A DNA stretch of 64,000 nucleotides from Actinoplanes octamycinicus (GTDB lineage: Bacteria > Actinomycetota > Actinomycetes > Mycobacteriales > Micromonosporaceae): assembly GCF_014205225.1 (NCBI RefSeq), contig NZ_JACHNB010000001.1, forward strand, positions 6,367,501 to 6,431,500, read 5' to 3'. Both the position numbers and the translations under genes were made by a program. The notes under the pieces were generated by a model, which was not told the origin of the DNA, made no database searches, and was given only the letters and a program-made list of their open reading frames with translations. Numbering within the stretch: position 1 is the first letter of the stretch; every line of letters starts with the position of its first letter. Positions 53,445-62,574 of this stretch are shown here, one piece after another.

Positions 53445-54626
53445 GTGCTGATTTCCCGCCGGACCCTGCTGGTCGCCGACGTGCTGCTGTCGGTGGCCGT
53501 CACGGCCGCCGCGGTGCTGCGGACCCCGGGGCCCGGGGTGGCGGTGTGGCTGCTGGCCGCGTTCGTCGGGCTGCCGCTGGCCGCCCGGCGCCGGTGGCCG
53601 CTGCCGGTCTTCGCGGTGACGGCCGCGGCCGGAGCCGGGGCGGTGCTCGCCGGGGTGGGCGCGGACGTGGCGATCTGGGCCGTCGCCCTCGCGCTGTACC
53701 CGGTCGCGTCCTCGGAGCGCAGCCCCGTGTGGGCGCTGCCGTCCGCCCTAGCCGTGATTCTGCTGCCCGGGCTCGCCGACGCCCTCACCGGCAGGCTGCC
53801 CGTCATTCCGACGCCCGCCGGGGAGGAGTCGTTCAGCAGCGCGCCGGCGATGGCGGCCGCGATGAGCGTCGCCGTGATCGGCGGCTCGTGGGCGCTGGCC
53901 CGGACCGTGCGCACCCGCCGGCGGCACGCGGGCGAGCTGGCCCGGCTGCGCACCGCCCAGGCGGTCACCGAGGAGCGGCTGCGGATCGCCCGGGAGGTGC
54001 ACGACGTCGTCGGGCACAACTTGAGCCTGATCGCCATGAACGCGGCTGTGGCCCGGCACCTGGGCAGTGAGCAGGACGCCGCGCTGCACACGATCGAGCA
54101 GGTCAGCCGGGGCGCCCTCGACGAGGTCCGCACGGTGCTCGGCGACCTGCGCGGCGCTCCCGGCCTGGCTGATCTGGACGCGCTCGCCGGCGCCACCCGG
54201 GCGGCCGGCGTGCAGGTCACCGTGGACGCGCCGGTGTGGGCGCGGGCCGCGGTGCAGCCGGAAGCGGCGATCGCGGTGCAGCCGGAAGCGTCGGCCGCGG
54301 TGCGGTCGGACGTGCCGGACGCGGTGCAGCCGGAGGTGCCGGCCGCGGTGCAGACATCCGCCTATCGCATCGTGCAGGAGGCGCTCACCAACGTGCGCCG
54401 GCATTCCGGCGCCCGGCACTGCCGGGTGACCGTCACGACGACGCCGGACGCGCTGACCCTGGCGGTGGTCGACGACGGCGGCGGCGCGGACCGCGAGGCG
54501 GAACCGCAGCACGGGCTGGCCGGCATGCGGGAACGTGTCGCCTTGCACGGCGGGACCCTCAGCGCCGGCCCGGAACCGGGCGGCGGCTTCGCGGTGCGGG
54601 CGAGCCTGCCGTACCGAAAATCATGA
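53445..54626 (+). CDS. NarL-type sensor histidine kinase with an in-frame octapeptide repeat
   Basis: A 393-residue kinase. Four membrane segments lie in residues 8-150. The HisKA_3 dimerisation domain follows with the phospho-accepting His in RIAREVHDVVGHNLSLIAMN (about residue 187). The HATPase_c part is YRIVQEALTNVRRHSG (N box), VVDDGGGAD and HGLAGMRERVALHGG. Between the two domains an eight-residue motif AVQPEAAI is repeated four and a half times (residues about 269-303). It is coupled to the response regulator by a four-base overlap. GTG 53445 is the chosen start. Confidence 0.93.
   Translation: MLISRRTLLVADVLLSVAVTAAAVLRTPGPGVAVWLLAAFVGLPLAARRRWPLPVFAVTAAAGAGAVLAGVGADVAIWAVALALYPVASSERSPVWALPSALAVILLPGLADALTGRLPVIPTPAGEESFSSAPAMAAAMSVAVIGGSWALARTVRTRRRHAGELARLRTAQAVTEERLRIAREVHDVVGHNLSLIAMNAAVARHLGSEQDAALHTIEQVSRGALDEVRTVLGDLRGAPGLADLDALAGATRAAGVQVTVDAPVWARAAVQPEAAIAVQPEASAAVRSDVPDAVQPEVPAAVQTSAYRIVQEALTNVRRHSGARHCRVTVTTTPDALTLAVVDDGGGADREAEPQHGLAGMRERVALHGGTLSAGPEPGGGFAVRASLPYRKS
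54249..54353 (+). repeat. 24-bp tandem repeat inside the kinase gene
   Basis: Four units of exactly 24 bases (54249-54344), followed by a partial fifth (GCGGTGCAG), encode AVQPEAAI, AVQPEASA, AVRSDVPD, AVQPEVPA and AVQ. The first two units differ at only a few bases, and the later units have diverged. The repeat keeps the reading frame and lies just before the ATP-binding domain. Confidence 0.9.
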
Positions 54627-55291
54627 GCGTCGCTCCGGTCCGCGTGCTGCTGGCGGATGACGAACCGCTGTTCCGGACGACCGTGCGCCGCCTGCTCGAC
54701 GCCAGCCCGGGCATCACCGTCGTCGCCGAGGCCGGCACCGGGCGCGAAGCCGTCGCCCTCGCCGCTGACCATCGCCCCGACGTCGCCCTCATGGACGTCC
54801 GCATGCCGGACGGCGACGGCATCACCGCGACCGCGCAGCTGACCGCGAGCCCGCACCCGCCGCGCGTGCTGGTGCTGACCACCTTCGACCTGGACGACCA
54901 CGTCTACCGGGCGTTGCGGGCCGGCGCCAGCGGTTTCCTGCTCAAGGACATCACCCCGCCCCGCCTGCTCGACGCCATCCACACGGTCGCAGCCGGCGAG
55001 GCCCTGCTCGCGCCGACCGTCACCCGCCGCCTCATCGACGCTTTCACCAGTCGCCCGGCCGCCGTCCGTTGCCTGGACGGTGTCACCCCGCGCGAACAGG
55101 AGATCCTGCGCCTGATCACCCACGGCCTGTCCAACGTCGAGATCCAGAACTCCCTGCACATCAGCCGAGCCACGCTGAAAACCCACATCGGCCGCCTCCT
55201 GATCAAGTTGAACGCCCGCGACCGTGCCCAGCTGGTCATCGCGGGCTACCAGGCCGGCCTCGCCGACCGCCCGCCCAGCAGTCCTCCGTGA
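54623..55291 (+). CDS. LuxR-type (NarL-family) response regulator
   Basis: A 222-residue regulator. The receiver domain has LLADDEPLFRTTVRRLLD, the phospho-accepting aspartate in VALMDVRMPDGDG and the lysine in FLLKDITPPRL. The LuxR-type helix-turn-helix (about 155-215) reads LTPREQEILRLITHGL-like text (VTPREQEILRLITHGLSNVE) with ATLKTHIGRLLIKL. It is the partner of the kinase encoded four bases upstream. The stretch 55292-55535 contains no gene. Confidence 0.95.
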   Translation: MSVAPVRVLLADDEPLFRTTVRRLLDASPGITVVAEAGTGREAVALAADHRPDVALMDVRMPDGDGITATAQLTASPHPPRVLVLTTFDLDDHVYRALRAGASGFLLKDITPPRLLDAIHTVAAGEALLAPTVTRRLIDAFTSRPAAVRCLDGVTPREQEILRLITHGLSNVEIQNSLHISRATLKTHIGRLLIKLNARDRAQLVIAGYQAGLADRPPSSPP

Positions 55292-55535
55292 AATCGCGAA
55301 ACCTCAGGGCGAGCGGTGCGGCCACCCGGTTCGTGAGGTGGACGTGGTGTAAACGCGCTGCTGCAGCGGGGCGGGTGGGCTGCGCGGTCGCTCACTTCGC
55401 CGCCTTGTCTGCGGCCCCGCTGCTCTGCGGCGGCTGCTCGGGATCGCCACGCTGCTCGTCCAGCGGCTGAGCCCGGCGGCGTCCGAGCGCGCACGCTGAC
55501 TTCCCGGCGACCGGCGTACCTGAGAAGATCCACTG

Positions 55536-55955
55536 ATGCGGTCACTGCCGAAGTCCGAGGACCTGACGTCGCTGGTTGTTCGCACGGACTTCGGGGACGA
55601 CGTGCGGTGGGAAGCCTTCATCGCGGCGTTGCGCAGCACCGACGAGTATCCGGTGGCCACGTTCGTCAGCGATCCGGCCTACGCCGGGGTGACGATCCAG
55701 CAGTTGGTCGACGCGGATGCCGCGGCCGAGCCGGACGATCGGGAGTTCTACCTGTTCGTCGCGGACGCGACCACCCTGGCCGACGACGAGTTCCCGCTGC
55801 TCGCCGTCGACCTGGACACCGAGCCGGGGCGTAGTTTCCGGGTGCCGGTGCGGTTCTACGGTGACGTCTCGGCCAACCTGTCGATCGCCAATCTGGACTT
55901 CGCCGACTTCGCCGACGCGGTGGACGCGACCGGCACCTACCGGGGCTCGGACTGA
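55536..55955 (+). CDS. DUF6924-type hypothetical protein
   Basis: A 139-residue acidic soluble protein beginning MRSLPKSEDLTSLVVRTDFG. The opening and the strand EFYLFVADATTLADDEFPLL LAVDL-type segment match a family of uncharacterised actinobacterial proteins that I associate with DUF6924. No catalytic motif or membrane segment is visible. The gene stands alone. Confidence 0.75.
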   Translation: MRSLPKSEDLTSLVVRTDFGDDVRWEAFIAALRSTDEYPVATFVSDPAYAGVTIQQLVDADAAAEPDDREFYLFVADATTLADDEFPLLAVDLDTEPGRSFRVPVRFYGDVSANLSIANLDFADFADAVDATGTYRGSD

Positions 55956-56030
55956 GGCGGGCCCGGGAGCAGCATGCGGCCGTCGGCGTCGCGTTCGGCC
56001 GGGACCACCGTCGCCGTAGACGTCCTCGGG

Positions 56031-56600
56031 CTAGAGGCCGACCTTCTTGACGCCGTAGTTCGCCTGCTTGGTCGTGAACCCTTCGAATTTCAACTGCTTG
56101 ATCAGCCCGGACCGGGAAAACGAACTGAAGTCCAGGTATTCGGCCGCTTTCTTGGCGGCCTGCTCGTTCCAGTCGGCCTTTTGCGCGTCCACCCCGAAGG
56201 TCGCGTCCTTCGTGCTGAATCCTTCGAACTTGAGCTGCTTGATCAGTCCGGAACGGGAGAACGAGGAGTACGACAGGTAGTCGGCGGCCTTTTCGACAGC
56301 GTTCTGTTGAGCGACGGTCAACTCCTTCGTCGGCTCGGCGACCGCCTCGGTGGCCGCGGGTTCCGTCGTCGGTTCGGCGACCGGCTCCGCGACGGCCTCG
56401 GTGGCCGCTGGCTTTGTGCTCACCGTTCTGGTGGTGGCGGCCGCGACGGGTGCCGCGGCCGGCGTCTCGCCGCCTCCGCCGGCGGCGACGCCGATGGCGA
56501 CCAGCCCGGTGAGAATGCCGGCGCCGATCAGTCCGGCCTTCTTGCCGCGGCTCATCGTGGTCTTCGGGGCGGGGGAGGAGATGTATCCGGGAACCGTCAT
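56031..56600 (-). CDS. membrane-anchored protein with two Ltp (superinfection-exclusion-type) repeats
   Basis: A 189-residue protein. A short cytoplasmic start is followed by one membrane helix (KAGLIGAGILTGLVAIGVAA, residues 21-40) and an alanine/proline/threonine/glutamate linker (41-94). Two near-identical 45-residue helical repeats follow: AADYLSYSSFSRSGLIKQLK FEGFST and AAEYLDFSSFSRSGLIKQLK FEGFTT. These repeats match the Ltp (PF07553) family, named after a phage-encoded lipoprotein that blocks DNA injection of other phages. No lipobox cysteine is present; the protein is anchored by the helix instead. ATG 56600 follows GAGGAGAG. Confidence 0.9.
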   Translation of the reverse strand: MTVPGYISSPAPKTTMSRGKKAGLIGAGILTGLVAIGVAAGGGGETPAAAPVAAATTRTVSTKPAATEAVAEPVAEPTTEPAATEAVAEPTKELTVAQQNAVEKAADYLSYSSFSRSGLIKQLKFEGFSTKDATFGVDAQKADWNEQAAKKAAEYLDFSSFSRSGLIKQLKFEGFTTKQANYGVKKVGL

Positions 56601-56828
56601 GCCGCACTCTCCTCGCATATCTGCCGTATCGACGGCAACAATTCCGGAATCGCTGTTCGCGCCGGTTCCCCATCAGGCTAAATCGCATCGGCAGTGAAGT
56701 GATCCGCTGGACGTGTCCCGCCGGTGACTTCATGAACGACCACGGCAGGCCGGTGGGACGAGTCATTCCGGGAACGGCCGCCGGACCCGGGCCTTGTCCG
56801 TCGCGGCCGCGCCGGGCATTCTCGTGCC

Positions 56829-57791
56829 GTGGAATGGACGGACGACCTTTCGGTACGCCTCGCTCGCGGCACCTCGACTCGTGACCTGGTCACGTACCTG
56901 CGCACGGCCCACGACGAGGGGGTGGACCGCCGGGAGGTCCTCGCGGTGCTGACCGAGCGGTTCGCGCTGCCGTTCGACGATGCCCGGCTGGCGATGGACC
57001 GGGTGCGGGGCGGCGTGGTCCGGGCCGCGTCCGGCGTCCCGGAGAACGAGCCGGATCCGCGGAAGGACCCGCTGGCCTGGGTGTCCTACCGGCTGGAGCT
57101 CGGGCTGCCGGTCGACGACGACGCCGAGGGGCCGACCCCGCCGCAGCGGGCGGCCGCGGAGGCCATCCTGGAGCGGGCCCGGCGCGGCGAACCGCCACAC
57201 GGCTCCGAGGACGTCGCCGTAGCGCTCGAGGTCACCCGGCTCGCGGTCGCGTCGCGGGAGCCGGACCGGGTGCGTTTCCACCTGCTGATCGCGGCGGCGA
57301 CGTCGATCTCGGCGGCGGCCGAGGCGTGCGTCGACCGCCTGGGGGAGCAGCCCTGCGCCTATGAGGGCTCCCCGGAGTGGGTCGACGGGGTCGCGCTCGC
57401 CGCGGCCGCCCGCCAGGTCACCGCCAAGTTCGCCGCCCAGCCCGACCCGCAGCTGGAGGAGCGCGGCCTCGGCCTGGTGGGACGCATCGTCACCCGGCTG
57501 CTGGGCCAGTCGCACGCCTTCGTCGGCCGGGTGATGCTCGAATCGGCCCGCTGCTACCAGCGCAACGGCGACCCCGCCCGGGCCGCGTCGCACGTCGAGG
57601 CGGTGGTGGCGGATTTCGCGGGCCTGGTGGACCGGTTCGAGGCCGAGGACCCGGCCGACGAGGACGTCATCGCCCTCGAATACCTGCTGGCCGCCATCGA
57701 GCTGATCGTTGAGGTCCGCGGCGGTTCCGCCGACCTCGACGCCCTCGCCGGCCGGACCCGGCGCATCCTCGCTGAAGCCTCGGCCGATTAG
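56829..57791 (+). CDS. hypothetical helical protein
   Basis: A 320-residue soluble alpha-helical protein (starting MEWTDDLSVRLARGTSTRDL) with no cysteine-based motif or membrane segment. Helical-repeat-like text near the C-terminus (LESARCYQRNGDPARAASHV and EAVVADFAGLVDRFEA) suggests a TPR-like scaffold. GTG 56829 is the only sensible start. The 228 bases before it, up to the Ltp gene, hold no gene. Function unknown. Confidence 0.7.
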   Translation: MEWTDDLSVRLARGTSTRDLVTYLRTAHDEGVDRREVLAVLTERFALPFDDARLAMDRVRGGVVRAASGVPENEPDPRKDPLAWVSYRLELGLPVDDDAEGPTPPQRAAAEAILERARRGEPPHGSEDVAVALEVTRLAVASREPDRVRFHLLIAAATSISAAAEACVDRLGEQPCAYEGSPEWVDGVALAAAARQVTAKFAAQPDPQLEERGLGLVGRIVTRLLGQSHAFVGRVMLESARCYQRNGDPARAASHVEAVVADFAGLVDRFEAEDPADEDVIALEYLLAAIELIVEVRGGSADLDALAGRTRRILAEASAD

Positions 57792-57945
57792 GAGGCCTGG
57801 TCGGGCGAGTACTCCGGCAGATCCCCTTCCGCCGCCTCGGAGAAATCCAAACTGGTCTATGGAATGCGCTTTCCCGGTGCTACGGTCCCGGGTTAACCGC
57901 TTCAGTAGCGGTGCGTCCCTGTCCTCAACCACGTTGGGATCCCCC

Positions 57946-59742
57946 ATGCGACGCAAACTCCTCGCCGTGGCGGCCGTGCTGCTCACGGCAGTCCCCACCC
58001 CGGTCAGTGCCGCCGACTCCCCGGTCGCCGGCGTCGACAACCTGGACCGCGGGCTGATCAGCCTGCGGACCCCGACCGGCAACTTCCTGTCCTGGCGGCT
58101 GCTGCGGTCCGACCCGGCCGGTGTCGCGTTCAACGTCTACCGCGGCGCCACCAAGCTCAACGCCACCCCGATCAGCAACGGCACCAACTTCACCGACGCC
58201 GGCGCGCCGGTCGGGGCGTCGTACACGGTCAGACCCGTGGTCGGCGGCGTCGAGACCGCCTCGCTCAAGGCGGCCGCCCCGACCGTCGCGCTCGCCGCCG
58301 CCTACCAGGACGTGCCGATCCAGATCCCGGCCGGCGGCACCACCCCGGACGGCGTCGCCTACACCTACTCGGCCAACGACGCCTCGGTCGGCGACCTGGA
58401 CGGCGACGGCTCCTACGAGATCGTGCTCAAGTGGGACCCGTCCAACGCCAAGGACAACTCGCAGTCCGGCTACACCGGGCCGGTGATCATCGACGCGTAC
58501 CGGCTCAACGGCACCCGGCTGTGGCGGCTCAACCTCGGCAGGAACATCCGGGCCGGCGCGCACTACACCCAGTTCCAGGTCTTCGACTACGACGGCGACG
58601 GCAAGGCCGAGGTCGTCATGAAGACAGCTGACGGTACGACCGACGGCACCGGCGCGGTGATCGGCAACTCGTCGGCGGACTACCGGAACTCGTCGGGGTA
58701 CGTGCTGTCCGGGCCGGAGTACCTGACCGTCTTCAACGGCCAGACCGGCAAGGCGATGGCCACCGCCGACTACGTGGTGCCGCGCGGCACCGTCTCGTCG
58801 TGGGGTGACAGCTACGGCAACCGGGTCGACCGGTTCCTGGCCGGGACCGCGTACCTGAACGGGTCGTACCCGAGCATCGTCATGGCCCGCGGCTACTACA
58901 CCCGCTCGGTGATCGTCGCCTGGGACTACCGCAACGGCGCGCTCACCCGGAAGTGGACGTTCGACAGCAACTCGTCCACCAACGGCTCCGCCTGGGCCGG
59001 GCAGGGCAACCACCAGCTGTCCGTCGCCGACGTCGACAGTGACGGCCGGGACGAGATCCTGTACGGCGCGATGGCCGTCGACGACAACGGCTACGGCCTG
59101 TGGACCAACGGGCAGGGCCACGGTGACGCGTACCATGTCGGTGATCTGATCCCGAGCCGTGCCGGCCTGGAGGTCTTCAAGGTCGACGAGAGCACCACCA
59201 AGCTGGCCGCGTGGATGGCCGACGCCCGCACCGGCGCGATCATCTGGTCGAACGCCTCCTGCGGCTGTGACAACGGCCGCGGCGTCTCCGACGACATCTA
59301 CGCCGGCAGCCCCGGCGCCGAATCGTGGTCGTCCGGCGTCTCCGGGCTGTTCAACACCGCCGGGCAGAACATCGGCCGCAAGCCGTCCAGCGCCAACTTC
59401 GTCATCTGGTGGGACGGCGACGCCCAGCGCGAGCTGCTCGACGGCACCCACATCGACAAGTACGGCACCGGCGGCGACACCCGGTTGCTGACCGCCAGCG
59501 GGGTGCACTCCAACAACGGCACCAAGGCCACCCCGTCGCTGCAGGCCGACATCCTCGGCGACTGGCGCGAGGAGGTGATCTGGCCGACCACCGACAACAC
59601 CAAGCTGCGGATCTACTCGACCACCGACAGCACCAGCATCTCCCGGACCTCGCTGATGCAGAACCGGATGTACCGCGAGGCGGTCGCCTGGCAGAACACC
59701 GCGTACAACCAGCCGCCGCACCCGTCGTTCGCGATCTCGTAG
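57946..59742 (+). CDS. secreted rhamnogalacturonan lyase (PL11 family)
   Basis: A 598-residue exported enzyme. The signal peptide is RRKLLAVAAVLLTAVPTPVS with cleavage at ASAADS-type site (SAADSP). The mature part starts with the PL11 domain: NLDRGLISLRTPTGNFLSWR, VGDLDGDGSYEIVLKWDPSN, FDYDGDGKAEVVMKTADGTT, GNHQLSVADVDSDGRDEILY. The many DxDxDG loops bind calcium in its eight-bladed propeller. It cleaves the rhamnose-galacturonate backbone of pectin by beta-elimination, and fits with the GH43 enzyme at 41655. ATG 57946 was chosen at the signal peptide. Confidence 0.95.
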   Translation: MRRKLLAVAAVLLTAVPTPVSAADSPVAGVDNLDRGLISLRTPTGNFLSWRLLRSDPAGVAFNVYRGATKLNATPISNGTNFTDAGAPVGASYTVRPVVGGVETASLKAAAPTVALAAAYQDVPIQIPAGGTTPDGVAYTYSANDASVGDLDGDGSYEIVLKWDPSNAKDNSQSGYTGPVIIDAYRLNGTRLWRLNLGRNIRAGAHYTQFQVFDYDGDGKAEVVMKTADGTTDGTGAVIGNSSADYRNSSGYVLSGPEYLTVFNGQTGKAMATADYVVPRGTVSSWGDSYGNRVDRFLAGTAYLNGSYPSIVMARGYYTRSVIVAWDYRNGALTRKWTFDSNSSTNGSAWAGQGNHQLSVADVDSDGRDEILYGAMAVDDNGYGLWTNGQGHGDAYHVGDLIPSRAGLEVFKVDESTTKLAAWMADARTGAIIWSNASCGCDNGRGVSDDIYAGSPGAESWSSGVSGLFNTAGQNIGRKPSSANFVIWWDGDAQRELLDGTHIDKYGTGGDTRLLTASGVHSNNGTKATPSLQADILGDWREEVIWPTTDNTKLRIYSTTDSTSISRTSLMQNRMYREAVAWQNTAYNQPPHPSFAIS

Positions 59743-59788
59743 CGCCTCTCGTCCCCGCCGGGCCCTCGCGCTCGGCGGGGACCGTCCG

Positions 59789-60349
59789 TCAGCATCGCGG
59801 CGGGTCGCCGGCCACGCTGGACAGGGCGTTCTCGTATCCGCCCCCGAAATCGACCCTGGTGATCCTGCGTAGTGGCCACCTGGTGGGGTCACGATGCCAG
59901 GTCGCCTGCGGGGTCACCTCCCGGATGTCGACGGTGCGCTTGCGGACACCGGCGAGACGGCCGATGAAACACATGTCCGGGAGCGATTTCTCCAGGTGCA
60001 GGGTGATCAGCGAGAAGTGCTCGGCAACCGACACGAGGAGCTTGCGGAGGTCGCTCAGGTCCACGTCCGGCGGCGCGGTGGGTGGCCAGGTGCCCTGCGC
60101 CGCGAGGGCCGTGCTGACGAAGGCGCCGGTCGGACGTCGTCTGACGGCGACGACGTCGGCCGATCGCACCGCCGCGAAGCCGTTGAGCCGGATGTTGTCA
60201 TCGACGACGGCCAGCAACAGCCACGAGTCGGCGAGCCGCATGACATACCCGTCGAGCCGATCCGCCGGATCGCATCGGCGCCGCAGGCGTACCAGCCGGC
60301 GCTCGCACCACGCCCGGTCGAGCCGGGAAGCCACCTTCGATCTGCCCAT
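59789..60349 (-). CDS. conserved hypothetical protein
   Basis: A 186-residue soluble protein beginning MGRSKVASRLDRAWCERRLV. Strand-rich text such as DGYVMRLADSWLLLAVVDDN IRLNGFAAVRSADVVAV suggests a small Sm-like barrel followed by a second half (SLITLHLEKSLPDMCFIGRL). The final RITRVDFGGGYENALSSVAG is also a pattern I associate with uncharacterised actinobacterial proteins. ATG 60349 was taken; an ATG at 60406 would add a proline-rich tail. Function unknown. Confidence 0.65.
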   Translation of the reverse strand: MGRSKVASRLDRAWCERRLVRLRRRCDPADRLDGYVMRLADSWLLLAVVDDNIRLNGFAAVRSADVVAVRRRPTGAFVSTALAAQGTWPPTAPPDVDLSDLRKLLVSVAEHFSLITLHLEKSLPDMCFIGRLAGVRKRTVDIREVTPQATWHRDPTRWPLRRITRVDFGGGYENALSSVAGDPPRC

Positions 60350-60471
60350 CGTTCGATCATCGAAGGGTGAGGCCGCCGGCGCAGGCGTTCCCGGCGGTCC
60401 CGGCACGAACTACCCCGGTGTAGTTCCGCGCGGGCCGACATCGTCTGACCTGCGGCGGGTACCCCGCACCG

Positions 60472-61686
60472 GTGACCCTCGAGCAGACCATGCCGGAGCT
60501 GGTGGCGCCGATGCTGGCCGCCGCCGGGCCGCTGCCCGCCGAGGCCGGCTGGGCGTTCGAGTACAAGTTCGACGGGATCCGGGCGATCGCGTACGTCGAC
60601 CGCGGCAGCGTGCGGCTGCTGTCGCGCAACGGCAACGACGTGACCGGGAGCTACCCGGAGGTGCAGCAGCTGGCCGGGCTGCTCCCGGGCCGGCGGGCGA
60701 TCCTGGACGGCGAGATCGTCGCCCTGGAACCGGGGGACCGGCCGTCGTTCGCCCGGCTGGCCGCCCGGATGCACGTCGCCTCGCCCAGCGTGACCCTGGT
60801 GAAGACGGTGCCGGTCGTCTACTACGTCTTCGACGTGCTCTGGCTCGACGGCGCCCCGCTGGTCGACCTGCCCTACGAACAGCGCCGCAGCCGCCTGGTC
60901 ACGCTCAACCTGGACGCCGGCGTGGTGCGCACCCCGCCGGAGTTCATCGGCGTCGACGGGTCCACGGTGCTGCGCGCCGCCGAGTCCGGTGGCCTGGAAG
61001 GCGTGGTCGCCAAACGGCTCAGCTCGCCCTACCGGCCCGGCAAGAGGTCGGCCGACTGGACGAAAGTGCCGCTGATCCGTACCCAGGAAGTCCTGGTCGT
61101 CGGCTGGAAGCCGGGCGAGGGCCGGCGGGCCGGCACGATCGGCTCGCTGCTGCTGGCGGTCTTCGACGAGGACGACCGGCTGCGCTTCGCCGGGCACGTC
61201 GGCACCGGCTTCACCGATCTGATGCTGCGCCAGCTGCACGACCGGCTCAGCCCGCTGCGGCGCGGCACCGCCCCGGTGCCGGACGTGCCGCGCGAGCACA
61301 CCCGCCGGGTCACCTGGGTGGAGCCGGTGCTGGTCGGCGAGGTCGCCTTCCGCAACTGGACCCCGGACGGCCGGCTGCGGCATCCGTCCTGGCGCGGCCT
61401 GCGCACCGACCGCGGGACCGGCGCCGCGCGCCGCCGGCCCAGCCCGGCCGTGCCACCCGCGTCCGGCCAGGTCCAGGGCGCCTTCCAGACGCCGGACGGC
61501 CGCTGGCGGGTCGAGGCGGTGCAGCGCGGCGGCGACCACTTCTACCGGCTGCTGCGCGGCGACAACGTGATCGACGGCCTCGGCATCGCCGCCGTGCGGG
61601 ACCTGCTGGACCAGGCCGGCATCGACTTCGCCGACCTGGTCGAGGCCGGCACCGACCCGTCCCCGGGCCGTCCCGAGGTCGCCTGA
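60472..61686 (+). CDS. ATP-dependent DNA ligase (LigD-type ligase core with extra C-terminal domain)
   Basis: A 404-residue ligase. The nucleotidyl-transferase motif I (AMP-accepting lysine) is in FEYKFDGIRAIAYV. Motifs Ia and III follow in LLSRNGNDVTGSYPEV, ILDGEIVALEPGDRPSF, YYVFDVLWLDG, GLEGVVAKRLSS and WTKVPLIRTQEVLVVGW. The OB-fold follows (GSLLLAVFDEDDRLRFAGHV GTGF). About 75 residues after it (from GQVQGAFQTPDGRWRVEAVQ) are an additional small domain. It seals nicks with ATP; Ku and polymerase/nuclease partners of non-homologous end joining are not in the window. GTG 60472 is the start. Confidence 0.94.
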   Translation: MTLEQTMPELVAPMLAAAGPLPAEAGWAFEYKFDGIRAIAYVDRGSVRLLSRNGNDVTGSYPEVQQLAGLLPGRRAILDGEIVALEPGDRPSFARLAARMHVASPSVTLVKTVPVVYYVFDVLWLDGAPLVDLPYEQRRSRLVTLNLDAGVVRTPPEFIGVDGSTVLRAAESGGLEGVVAKRLSSPYRPGKRSADWTKVPLIRTQEVLVVGWKPGEGRRAGTIGSLLLAVFDEDDRLRFAGHVGTGFTDLMLRQLHDRLSPLRRGTAPVPDVPREHTRRVTWVEPVLVGEVAFRNWTPDGRLRHPSWRGLRTDRGTGAARRRPSPAVPPASGQVQGAFQTPDGRWRVEAVQRGGDHFYRLLRGDNVIDGLGIAAVRDLLDQAGIDFADLVEAGTDPSPGRPEVA

Positions 61687-61714
61687 GCCGCGCCGGAATG
61701 GGTACCGGACCCTG

Positions 61715-62509
61715 GTGCCCTCAGCAGAGTTCCACAGCCGGACGACCACGGTCCGCGGCCTGCCCACCCATGACCTGCACGCCGCCGGACCCGGTGGCCT
61801 GCCGATCGTGCTGGTGCACGGCCTCGCCGTCTCGCACCGCTACCTGATGCCGACCGCCCGCGCCCTCGCCACCCGGCACCCGGTTCTGGTTCCCGACCTG
61901 CCAGGATTCGGAAAGACCGGAAAACCGCGTTTTGCGTACGACGTGAGCGCGCACGCCGAGCACCTGGCCGCCTGGCTCGACACGCTCGCCCTGCCCCGGG
62001 TCTGCCTGGCCGGGCACTCGTTCGGCGCCGAGGTGGTCGCCCGGCTCGCCGTGCACCGCCCGGACCTGACCGCCGCGATCGTGCTGGCCGGCCCGACCAC
62101 CGACCCGGCCGCCCGGTCCCGCCGCGCACTGATCGGCCGCTGGGCCCTGGACCTGTTCGTCGAGCAGCCCTGGCAGGCGCCGGTGCTGGCCCGCGACGTG
62201 GCCGACGCCAAACCGTGGCGGGTCCTGGCCACCGTCGGCCACTCGGTGCGCAACGCCATCGAACGCGACCTGCGCCGCCTCCCGGTGCCCCCACTGGTCC
62301 TCGGCGGCTCCCTGGACCCGGTCGCGCCGCTGCTCTGGCGCACGGAGGTGGCCACGATGACCGGCGGCGTCGCGGTCACCATCCCGCAGGCCGCGCACAA
62401 CGCGCTGACCACGTCGCCGCGCCGCTCCGCCGACGCCATCACGGCCTACCTGCGTACCCGGATGTCGGACGTCGTGGCGGTGGCCCGGTCACGGCCCGGC
62501 CCCCGGTAG
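61715..62509 (+). CDS. alpha/beta hydrolase
   Basis: A 264-residue hydrolase of the alpha/beta fold. The oxyanion segment is IVLVHGLAVSHRY, the nucleophile elbow is LAGHSFGAEVV, the acidic residue is in LGGSLDPVAPLL and the histidine in PQAAHNALT. It may act on esters, lactones or epoxides. GTG 61715 starts right after the ligase gene, 28 bases downstream; the two may be transcribed together. Confidence 0.93.
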   Translation: MPSAEFHSRTTTVRGLPTHDLHAAGPGGLPIVLVHGLAVSHRYLMPTARALATRHPVLVPDLPGFGKTGKPRFAYDVSAHAEHLAAWLDTLALPRVCLAGHSFGAEVVARLAVHRPDLTAAIVLAGPTTDPAARSRRALIGRWALDLFVEQPWQAPVLARDVADAKPWRVLATVGHSVRNAIERDLRRLPVPPLVLGGSLDPVAPLLWRTEVATMTGGVAVTIPQAAHNALTTSPRRSADAITAYLRTRMSDVVAVARSRPGPR

Positions 62510-62574
62510 GGTGCCGGGCCGCTTCGGAGGTGACCAGGAGCGAGGTCGGATGCCGGCCGGGGCCGGCGACGCGG

